Assembly (NCBI GenBank): GCA_016748015.1
Contig: JAAOMT010000703.1
Location: 395,967-459,966 of the forward strand
Length of the DNA: 64,000 bases
Direction of reading: 5' to 3'
From: Geosiphon pyriformis
Taxonomy: Eukaryota > Glomeromycota > Glomeromycetes > Archaeosporales > Geosiphonaceae
A model generated the notes under the pieces. The model worked only from the letters and a program-made list of their open reading frames with translations. It was not told the DNA's origin and did no database searches. Both the position numbers and the translations under genes were made by a program. Position 1 is the first letter of the stretch, and every line of letters starts with the position of its first letter. Positions 12,472 to 21,471 of the stretch are shown piece by piece.

Positions 12472-13083
12472 TGCAAAGACTGTGAAAAAAAACTTTCTTC
12501 CATGAGAGCATAGATTGCACCAGATAAAGACTACTGGATGTGAACCCATTATTATTATAAGCCATGCCATAGAGAATGCTATGGCTATCTAAAGAAACAG
12601 GGCAAGTGGGACAATAAACCATGTCTCATTTGTGGTAAACAACTGCTCAATGAAGGAATGTGAAATGACATTCCTGATTGAAGAGGAATGTGTAACACTT
12701 TGTGCCAATACACAATCCTCATTAGTGACTGGGTGAGTTGTAGTACCCCAATTACAGCAGCATGGCACTGAACACTCAATCGTTTAGACAGTTACCCCCA
12801 TGATAAAAAGAAGATCTGGCAAATGGCCAATGCCAAAGTAGAAGATGCTACACCTAGTGAAATACTGGAAATTAAGAACAATCCTCCAGAACTGGTCAAT
12901 ATCATTCGTATTCCTAACCCAGATGCTTTCATGGACAAAGAAACAGATCCAGAAGACTTCCACAAATACTACCAAAATTTGGCACCTACAAGAGAAGAAC
13001 AGAAGCAGTATTTAGAACAACTAAACACCTGATTATGTGACCACTGTTTAATTCCCTGTGACTTCCAATATTGTAATGAGTGT
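12472..13083 (+). pseudogene. Gypsy pol: Cys-rich, probable zinc-binding module between protease and dUTPase
   Basis: In frame 1, after an Asp/Glu/Lys-rich spacer (about 12100-12400), the protein has CKDC (from 12472), KPCHRECY (from 12562), KPCLICGK (from 12619) and CNTLC (near 12690). A second cluster is LCDHCLIPC..QYCNEC (13033-13083). The spacing of CXXC pairs and the CHxxC motif suggests a treble-clef or RING-like zinc fold, but I do not recognise the family. The same region is detectable in the older relative near 6000-6110, so it is a stable part of this lineage. Several TGA stops interrupt it. Its role is unknown; nucleic-acid or protein binding would be a guess. Confidence 0.65.
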
Positions 13084-13110
13084 GACTTCATTTACAATTC
13101 ATTACCACAC

Positions 13111-14128
13111 ATGATCTACACAATCTTAGAGAAAATTGAACCAATCAGCAGCTGTGCATCCGAATCGGAATCACCATTCAATCCCAATTCAAACTCTAAT
13201 AATGATGACGATGAAAACACCAGTTTCAGCTCTGTTCAAATTGGTGATAACAATGACAACAATTCCAACTCAGATTCAAACTCTGACCCAAAATATGAAC
13301 AATACATTGCACTGCCAGACCTCTCCAAAGAACAGGAGTTAAAATGGTATAGTAACAATAATGAAAGTATTATACCAAAATGCATGCATAATACTGATGC
13401 TGAGTTTGATCTGAGGTATCTAAGAAAAGATGCCATCAAATTGGAACCACATTTGCACACTTACATTGATCTGAAAGTAGCATTAGAAATTCCAGCAACA
13501 ACAATGGTTCAACTAGCATCTAGGAGTAGTTTAGCAAAAAGAGAGATTAATATAAGTGGAGGAATAATTGACGCAGGATATGTAGAAAATATTATTGTTA
13601 TGCTACAAAATAACTCTGAAAAGACCTATATCATAGAGCCAAACAAAAAAATAACACAGACAATATTCCTGTCTCTGGTAAAAATAGTGCAGTTAGTATC
13701 AGTGGGAAATAGGAAGAAATTAGGGATAACAGTAAGAGAAATACAGGGATTTGGATCAACAAGTAGAATAGATGTACCAGTCAATATGACAGAAGAAAAA
13801 ATTGTTGACCAAGGAGAAATTATTTCAATGGGTCAAGCAATCTTTATTCCATCATATAGTCAGTACATGGTAGGAATAAAGCAGAAAGTAAAAGAACAGA
13901 ATTAGATTTTTGAAGCAGAACCAAATCTTTGTGAATTAGGAGAGATTGGACTCATCAATTTCTATATACCAGCCAAAGATTACAGCCACATCAAAATTCC
14001 CATCTATAATAACACAGGAAATGTCATAGTAATACCAGCTGGAACTACCATTGGATACTTAAGCACTAAAATTGAGGATCAACTACCAAGCACCATTCCA
14101 GACTTTCCATAGCTTTGTGAATATGTTA
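13111..14128 (+). pseudogene. Gypsy pol: dUTPase domain
   Basis: An uninterrupted stretch of 264 codons (13111-13905) starts with an acidic Asn/Asp/Ser-rich region. It then shows the five trimeric-dUTPase motifs in order: DAEFDL (motif 1), ASRSSLAKREI (motif 2), GGIIDAGYVENI (motif 3, with the catalytic-type Asp), PNKKITQTIFL (motif 4) and GFGSTSR (motif 5). dUTPases hydrolyse dUTP to dUMP and keep uracil out of new DNA, useful to reverse transcription in non-dividing cells. After a TAG at 13903 the frame continues to about 14128 with YIPAKDYSHIKIPIYNN, an accessory part, then leads to reverse transcriptase. This position, after protease and before reverse transcriptase, differs from the known retroviral arrangements. 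The motifs are almost intact even though the rest of pol is decayed. Confidence 0.88.
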
Positions 14129-14229
14129 ATATCACATTACAAACAATATATGGACAAAGCGAATGTTATTTGCTCCAACCAGAGCAATTAGAACAAATGA
14201 ACATGAGAAACTTAGACTCACTTTAACAT

Positions 14230-15176
14230 ATGCAGCTTAAGATATTGCTTAATAATTTCAATGACATCTTTGCCAGCGAAAACAAATTTGGCAGAACTGA
14301 CATCATCCAACACCAGATTAAAACTGGAGATACAATGCTGATCAAACAAAGAGCATACAGAGTGCCACCAGCCAGCCATGAGATCATCTGTCAAGAAATC
14401 AATTGAATGCTTGACAACGGGCTAATTTAGCCATCAATGAATTCATGGTTGTCACCAGTAGTACTCATCTGTAAGAAGAATGGAAAAATCTGATTTTGTG
14501 TAGATTACAAAAAACTCAATAGTGTAACTCGTGGAGACAGCTATCCAACTCCATAGATATAAGAACTATTCAATGCTTTTGGTAGAAACAAATGGTTCTC
14601 AATGTTAAACTTAGATAGTAGTTACTGACAAGTAGCCATGGATCCAGCTGACAAAAAAAAAACAGCATTTACCACAAGAGAAGAGAATTTTGAATTTGAA
14701 GTAATGCCATTCAGCTTAACTAATGCCCAGCCACTTTCTAACAGCTAATGAAAATTATTTATACTGACTTATTGTGGAAATCAGTAGTTGTATACTTGGA
14801 CAACACCAATGTATTTGATAATCATCTTCATCATCTTCAACAAGTGTTCGAAAGGCTAAGAAAAGCAAAACTAAAGTTAAATGCAACAAAGTGCTTCTTC
14901 GACAAGACAGAACTAAAATTCTTGGGACACATAGTCAGCAAAGATGGCATCAAAATAGATCCAGAGAAAATAAAGATAGTAAAGAACTTTCCAGTACCAA
15001 TTAATGTAACTAAATTGAAATCATTCTTGGAATTCACAAGCTATTATCGATGCTTTATAAAGAACTTTTCAAAGATAGCTCAACTGCTCAATAATTTGCA
15101 AACCAAGAATACAAAATATAAATGGACAGAAAGTCAACAAGAAGCTTTTGATATTCTGAAAAAAAAGCTCATTTAA
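14230..15176 (+). pseudogene. Gypsy pol: reverse transcriptase
   Basis: Conserved blocks include QHQIKTGD, AYRVPPASHEII, NGLI-stop-PS, SPVVLICKKNGKI, FCVDYKKLNSVT, WFSMLNLDSSY, KTAFTTREENFEFEVMPF and, after a frame change, VVVYLDNTNVF, LNATKCFFDKTELKFLGHIVS and FLEFTSYYRCFIKNFS. A single C is missing near 14727 (Asn-Ala-Pro-Ala-Thr-Phe in the family), moving the frame from 1 to 3. The catalytic YxDD box reads Tyr-Leu-Asp-Asn (second Asp codon changed to AAC at 14802). Stops occur as TGA, TAG and TAA at expected Arg, Trp and Gln positions. The enzyme would copy element RNA into DNA; this copy cannot. Confidence 0.93.
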
Positions 15177-15584
15177 GCTCCAGTACTGATCTACTCAGAT
15201 TACAACAAACCATTCATTATTATCACCAATGTATCAGACCAAGCATTGGGAGCAGTACTATCTCAGAAGGGACCAGACGGCAGAGAACATCCAGTAGCAT
15301 ATGCCAGCCGAGGTTTAACACCAGCCGAAAAGAACTATAGAACACCAGAACTAGAACATTTAGCAATCTATTAGGCAGTTATGAAGTGGAATGAATACTT
15401 GAGCCAAAAGTTTGATATATACACAGATCATAAAGGGTTAACATCACTTCAAAAGCAAGAATTTGATAATAGCCACCAATCCAGATGGAAAATGGCACTC
15501 TTACAATATACTTATACTATACACTATAAGAAAGGAAAAGACAACAGAAATGCTAATGGTTTGTCGCGAATGAGACAAATCTAA
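15177..15584 (+). pseudogene. Gypsy pol: RNase H
   Basis: In the same frame as the second half of the reverse transcriptase, after a TAA at 15174, the blocks PFIIITNVSDQALGAVLSQ, GREHPVAYASRGLTPAEKNY, ELEHLAIY, FDIYTDHKGL, RWKMALLQYTYTIHYKKGK and NRNANGLSR are those of the Ty3/Gypsy RNase H. The first catalytic Asp (TDAS in the family) is Asn here (AAT at 15228). The last (NxxADxLSR) is also Asn, while Glu and the TDH Asp remain. A TAG breaks the ELEHLAIY-AVMKW block. The gap to the integrase (15585-15856) is an Asn/Gln-rich tether in a different frame. Confidence 0.9.
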
Positions 15585-15789
15585 GAACATTTTAACCCAA
15601 AAATATAACAAAACCAGAACAATACCAACGAAAAATATAACAAAAGATAAACATACAAAAATATCAACAACTTCAACATTATATAAACACTTAATAATTA
15701 AAGGAAAATTTATCTCAAACAGAACAAAAAAGTATCAAACAACAATCACAATATTTTATTACTCACCAAAATATACTTTATCGGAAAAA

Positions 15790-16890
15790 TAGAAGAGATC
15801 TAGATCAACCAACCAGAGTAATTACAGAACCAGAAAAAGAGACAATATTATTCAACATGCACTCAAATCCAACAGCAGGACACTTTCACAAAGAAGCAAC
15901 CATAGAAAAAACCCGAAAAAGATATTATTGGCCATCAATGTATCCAGATATCATCCAATATGTTCAAAATTGTGATGCTTGTCAGCAAAGAGGAGGAACA
16001 AGACCCAGTAAACCATTAAGACCAATTAAAGTGAGACAACTATTCAACCATATTAGAATTGATTTAGTTAGACCATTAACAATCACCAGCAAAGGAAACA
16101 GATACATAGCAGTAGCCATAGACTATCTCACTAAATGGCCAGAGATGAAAGCAATTCAAAAAGCAGATGCAGAATCTGTTGCTGAATTCATTTATCAGGA
16201 TTTGATTTGTCGACATGAATGTTTAAAAGAATTATTATCAGACCAAGGAACGTATTTTGTGAACAGAACATTAACAGAATTGAGCCAAAGATTCAGAATT
16301 AAGAGACCATTATTATCACCATACCATCCACAAACCAATGAATTAGTCAAAAAATTCAATAAAACATTGTGTGAAGCAATAGCTAAGCTCAGCCAAGAAA
16401 ACCAGAACGATTGAGATTTGTTGATACCATTAATCCTATATGCTTATCAGACAATAAAGCAAGATACTACACAAGCAACACCATTTAAATTAATATATGG
16501 TAGAACAGCAACACTACCAGTGGAAATAGAAGTCAACACATACCCAACCAAACCAATAACAGAAGAGAATTTCAAAAACACATTGTTGAGAAGAACATAT
16601 AACTTAATAGAAACATTAGAAAACAAATGACAGAAAGCAGCTGATAACATACAAAGGTCACAAGAGAAACAAAAAAAAAGACATGATAACCAACTACCAG
16701 ATAAACCAGTTGAACTCACAATTGGAAACAAAGTACTACTACATCATACCAAAACAGAAAAACAATGAAGTGGAAAATTTAATCCCAAATGGGATGGACT
16801 ATTTCACATAGAAGAAATTTTAAGAAATGGAGCTTACAAATTAAGATTGAATAACAAAATCTTGACCAAAGCAGCACATGGAAATTAACT
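15790..16890 (+). pseudogene. Gypsy pol: integrase
   Basis: An HHCC-type zinc head is visible (MHSNPTAGHF and YVQNCDACQQRG). The core follows with IDLVRPLTITSKGNRYIAVAIDYLTKWPE, LLSDQGTYFVN and SPYHPQTN. Asp codons at 16061 and 16241 are the first two catalytic acids. The third, 36 residues after the second in this family, is AAA (Lys) at 16349 instead of Glu, a G-to-A change. The open stretch 15857-16414 stops at a TGA at 16415 where Trp would fit, then resumes as LLIPLILYAYQT. The C-terminal part ends near KLRLNNKILTKAAHGN, PYHH; no chromodomain is seen after it. Confidence 0.92.
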
Positions 16891-17079
16891 GAAACCATAC
16901 CACCATATAGTATCATCATCCACTAGTAATATTCCACAACTGGGAGTACAGAGAATACTAGTCCAACCAGATGAGATTCCACAAGATCTGGAACCAATCA
17001 TCATCATTGATAACAACACGTCCAATTGATCGACAGAAAAAATATATAAAGACATGGTTGATACAACAGAAAAACGCAG

Positions 17080-17711
17080 AAAAATGGAAATTACCAACAA
17101 CATCTATTTATTAGCACAACAAATCTTTCAATTAATCCAACACCAGGAGATAGAAATTACAATCAATTAACAAACCATTTGATACAAAAGTACTGCAAAA
17201 ATACCACAACACAAAGTACAGAGAAAACTCGAAAATGTTGTTGACAAAATCATGACCAAGGTAAAATTGGCTATGAAAGAACAACAAATAGTCGGATTAC
17301 ACCAAGAACTTACCAGAGAAACTTGGACTTGGTGGACACAACAATTTCCAAAAAACTATTGTCATTTTCACTTGGGACAACATGTAAATATTCAGAATTT
17401 GTATACTGACAAAACAAAATGGTTATTCGACACAACAATACTGAGACAACTGAAACAATTTGTGAGAAAAAACAATCTAACCACACAAGCTCAAGCTATT
17501 TACTGGCTATATATGGGATTTCAAAACTGACCAGAAATTTTACTCAATACAGCAATGAATACAATTACAAGTAATCAATTAGAAAAAATGACCAACACCC
17601 AATTTGAAGAACTACAAACTCAAATAACACAAATAATACTTGAAAAAGAAGTTCAAGAAATAATTCAAGAGGGGTAATTAAAAGAGTTAGATTTCGACAG
17701 AGCTCAATATT
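17080..17711 (+). pseudogene. Gypsy pol: conserved 3' domain of unknown function
   Basis: After the integrase the frame goes on through LAQQIFQLIQ, a basic stretch (KVQRKLENVVDKIM) and the open segment 17252-17530. It contains RETWTWWTQQFPKNYCHF and LGQHVNIQNLY, TILRQLKQFV and AIYWLYMGFQN. A TGA is followed by NTQFEELQTQITQIILEKE and a final AQY-stop that overlaps the polypurine tract. The equivalent in the left element (405-1052) is clearly homologous, so the domain is a stable part of the lineage. It is mostly helical by composition, with no signal peptide or membrane segment, so it does not look like an envelope protein. I do not recognise its family. Confidence 0.75.
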
Positions 17712-17726
17712 AAAAGGAGGAAATAA
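17712..17726 (+). other. Polypurine tract
   Basis: AAAAGGAGGAAATAA directly precedes the 3' LTR, the position where plus-strand DNA synthesis is primed. The stop codon of the last pol domain overlaps its first bases. The left element has the matching AAAAAGGAGAGAATAA before 1053. Confidence 0.85.
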
Positions 17727-18613
17727 TGTTACTCATAGAATATAGGAAGTATATTATTATTATTAGCAAGTAGATATTAGCCAATCAGAAATAGATATAT
17801 AGTAAATGTAGAATTCTAGGATTCCTTTCAGAGAAATTGCAGAATTCCAGGAATTTCAGGATTCTCCGGTGAGAAATCGCAGGATTCCAGAATTCCAGGA
17901 TTTTTCTCATTAGGAATTGCAGGATTCCAAGAATTTCAGGATTCCTGTTGCAAGAAATTGAAAAATTGAAGAATCTCAAATATGTATATATAGCAGTAGT
18001 GTTAGAAGCAGAAAAAAAAAAATCAACACCAAGAATCTTTAGCTTAGTTACTACAATCCTTAAATAAATAATTATTCATTATATCAAATTCATTTTTCAC
18101 TATCAATACTTCATGTTGATAGTAACTGATACTTAACCATACTGAAACAATAGCTCTTGATCATGGCTATTAATAGAATACTAACTTGCAAATTGCCTTG
18201 GCTTATTTTTTATTTTCTCTTTTATTTTTATTTTATTTATTTTGTTGTCTACTAACTTGATTAAAAAATTTACTCTTGAAAGACTTATGGAGGAATAAAC
18301 TTGCTTAAAACAATATTTACTTTTGGAGGACTTATGGAGGAACTGACATCAGGAAACAGCACTGATATACACTTATGGAAGATATTGTACCAGAAGAATT
18401 ATCAACCATTAAGCTAAGCAAGCAATTGACAAAACTATGGTTTCAGGAAACTACTGATAAACTGTTACCAGTGAATTTCTGTCCATTATACAAAGAACTC
18501 AATTGGAAAACCTTCAAATAAAATACCTTCAGATTATCATCATCACCAATTGCTTTGAGCACCAAGTTATGGGTTTGTTATTCACTCAACACCCCAAAGA
18601 ATCACCTGTAACA
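17727..18613 (+). repeat. 3' LTR of the Gypsy element
   Basis: It starts TGTTAC and ends GTAACA, perfect inverted termini. It aligns with the 5' LTR at 8526-9314 and with the left LTR at 1053-1932. It contains an expanded block (about 17812-17960) of GGAATTGCAGGATTCC-type repeats, which makes it 887 bp. It is followed by ATAG, the target-site duplicate, and then by the resumed old LTR. Confidence 0.92.
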
Positions 18614-18617
18614 ATAG

Positions 18618-19478
18618 TATACTCTCTAAGTTTTGTATTATCTACTAATATTAAGATCAGTAAAATTAAAAATCTTTTTTTTTTATAATTTGGTTTTCTG
18701 CAAATAACCAAAAGACCCACTATTTTTTTTTCTATCATTATCTTTTTATTAAGAAAAAACAATAATAGAAACATCTAACACACCAACAAAAACACAAATA
18801 AAGACCTAATCTTAACAAAATTAAAAACACATTAAAAAAATATTAAATACATGAAATCACCTAAAAAATACTTGTAATATCTTGACCAAAATTAACAATT
18901 GACTTAAAAATCTGAAAAAATAATTTCTAATCAAAATTATTTTACAAATACTAATTTTGTTGATTTTTATTTTTTATTTTTTATTTTTATTTTTTTGAAT
19001 TTATTAGAAATAAGGTATTACTTTACTATAAATAAAAGAATACAAATGTTTAATATTAATGTAAAATAAAAAAATATCTCTATAGAAGCTTTAAGAAAAG
19101 ACACAATTAGAAGTATAGAAATACAACAGGAATTCTCCTTAAAAAACTAGTATAGCAGTGGCTACTAATAGCAATTTTAATAGAAATATTATATCACATA
19201 CCAAATCCAATAATAAAAACACTTATCAGAAAAAATTATTTAATATCTGCTAAGAAATTAAGAAAACTTATTAAGCTAATCTTCAGATTTTTAAATAAAA
19301 AAATAATAGTAATATATTAAATAAAAATTTAACATAAATCAAAAGTAATGCTAATTAAGACTAATATACTTATTTTTGTATCAAAATTAGATAATTTACT
19401 ATATTATTACTTGATCTAAAAAGCTATAAGAATTAATTATAGTATAACTACTAAAGAAAAAGAAAAACACTTATAATA
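18618..19478 (+). repeat. Old Gypsy LTR, copy B, right part
   Basis: The old LTR resumes with TATACTCTCTAAG and continues to CACTTATAATA near 19478, matching copy A (2237-3111) and copy C. With 8229-8525 it restores an LTR of about 1.16 kb. The base after the end does not match the normal start of the internal region, so the 5' internal part behind this LTR is missing. Confidence 0.8.
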
Positions 19479-21471
19479 CTAGCCAAGAATACAAACTAAT
19501 ATAATTTAATATGTTTACAACTGCAATATATGTTAAAAAAAAAGAAAATTCAAGAATAATCAAACTGCTGAAACCTATTAAATAGAAAAACTATTTAATA
19601 GAATAAAAATTGATTTAGTAAAACCATTAATTATTATTATTAGAAGAAATTAATACATTGCAATTATTATAGACTAATTAACAAAATGGCCAAAAACAAA
19701 GGCTATTAAAATTACAGATGCTAAATTAGTTGCTAACTTTGTGTATAAAAATTTGATCTGTAGATATAACTATTCAAAAAAACTATTATTAAATCAAAAA
19801 CTTATTTTGTAAATAATTTGCTTATTGAAATCAGTCAACATTTAAGATAAAATAGTTTTTTTTGTTATTTTACCATCCACAAATAAATAAATTAATAAAA
19901 TGTTTTAATAAAACACTAAGTAAATTATTTGTAAAAATAAACAATAAAATAGAACAAAAATAAGACTTATTTATTCCTTTAATTTTATTAACATATTAAA
20001 CACTAAAACAAAATATTATAAAATTCACACTATTTGAATTAACATAGAAGAAATATTATATTACTAATAAAACTAATAATAAACACTTACCCAACAAAAC
20101 TAATAAACAAAAACAACCTACAAAAAACTATTAAAAAATGGGCTTATAAATTATTAGAAAAACTAGAAAGCAATTATTAATATACAACTAATAATATTAA
20201 GTACTTTTAAGAATAACAAAAAGCCTAACATGATAGCAAACTCTCAAAACAACTTATTGTTTATAAAATAAAAAACAAATTTTTATTATACTAAACAAAA
20301 ACAAAAAAACAATAGAACAGAAAATTTAATAATAAATGAAATAAATTTTTTTATGTTTATAGTGTCTTAAGTAATAAAACATATAAGTTACATTTAAGTA
20401 ATAAAATTTTAAAGAAATTGCACATAGTAACCAATTAAAAATCTACTATTAACAATAATTATTTAATCTATTAATATCTAAATTAAGAATACATATACTA
20501 ATTATGTCTTTTAACCAAATTTTATAAAACTTAAAGTTAATAATAATTATTAATTATTATTTAAGTAACAATTAATTTAATTAGCCACATTCTGATTATT
20601 ATTATTATTATTTAAAAAGAATTAAAACAATCTCAAAAACAGTTAAAAAAATCAAAAACATTAAATTATTAAAGAATTTTTTTAATTTTTATATATAAAA
20701 TAATTTATTTTATTTATTATTTTATTTTATTATAAATATACTTAAAAATAACATAAATACTATTTTTTGTTACTATAAAAATATAATTTCTTATTAAAAA
20801 TTACTCTTAATAATTTTGAAATTTTATATAAAAAAAAAATCCAGTTATATAAAAAAATAAACCAAACACAAACTATTTTAACTCTTATTGTAAGAAACAA
20901 AAAATAGCAATATATTAATTAATAAAATCATGAAAAAATTTCAGCTTTTAAAAAGTACAATATTTAAAAAAAGAAAACTTAATTGTTTTTTCTTGCTATA
21001 TATACTTTATAATAATCATATAATTAGATTTTCAAACAATTTATATTAGAAAAAATAGCAAAAAATTTGACAAAAAAAAACTCCAGAAGTTTAAAAAACT
21101 GATTAGAAAAACCAATTCTAAGAACTATTTAAGGCAGTACACTAACTTTATATACTGTTTTAATACTGTTTAAAAATACTGTTAACAAATAAAATAAACA
21201 TATTTACTTTTAATATAATTGTAAAACTTACTAATAATAAAATTTAGAACTTACAAGAACAAATAATTCAAATAAGTATCCAAATTTTTATGTTAAACAT
21301 TAACATTGAAAAAATACACATCAATTTTAACAAAGCTCAATCTTAAGAAAAGATAATATTATTTCATAAAAATTAACAAAAATCAAAAATAATAATATTA
21401 TAAAATATTAACTATTTATTAAATAACAATATAAATATTACAGAATAATAAATAAAATTAGAAACATAATA
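19479..21471 (+). pseudogene. Decayed Gypsy internal fragment (integrase onward)
   Basis: The region from about 19590 matches the intact-frame integrase at 16030-16340 base by base, with C-to-T and G-to-A differences: TTGATTTAGTAAAACCATTAA against TTGATTTAGTTAGACCATTAA, then AAATGGCC, then ACCATCCACAAATAAATAA. It continues through the post-integrase region (about 20080-20400) and matches the end of the other old copy (7130-8220) up to copy C. Gag, protease, dUTPase and reverse transcriptase are absent. There are no readable frames. Confidence 0.75.

Larger units (their letters stand above)
8526..18613 (+). mobile_element. Complete but inactivated Ty3/Gypsy LTR retrotransposon with dUTPase domain (10.1 kb)
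   Basis: Element order: 5' LTR, primer binding site, gag with CCHC knuckle, protease, Cys-rich module, dUTPase, reverse transcriptase, RNase H, integrase, C-terminal unknown domain, polypurine tract, 3' LTR. The protease-RT-RNase H-integrase order identifies Ty3/Gypsy. No chromodomain is visible after the integrase. The copy is flanked by ATAG (8522-8525 and 18614-18617), a target-site duplication. From 9373 to about 14727 one frame runs through gag and pol with about thirty stops, all of types derivable from CGA, CAA, CAG or TGG by a transition. Two frame losses follow: a 1-bp deletion near 14727, and a shift between 15584 and 15857. The element is not autonomous in this state. Confidence 0.93.

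Noticed and set aside
16740-16900. Chromodomain at the end of the Gypsy integrase
   Set aside because: The region ends in the usual GAYKLR..HGN..KPYH block without the aromatic cage pattern of a chromodomain, and the sequence after it differs.
9373-17711. Alternative genetic code (TGA as Trp or Arg, TAA/TAG as Gln) in the Gypsy element
   Set aside because: The stops could be read that way, but TGG, CGN, CAA and CAG are used normally elsewhere in the element. Catalytic residues are also lost, frames are shifted, and neighbouring host genes use the standard code. Mutational decay explains everything.
17080-17711. Envelope-like third ORF
   Set aside because: There is no signal peptide, membrane segment or cleavage site, and the frame continues from integrase.
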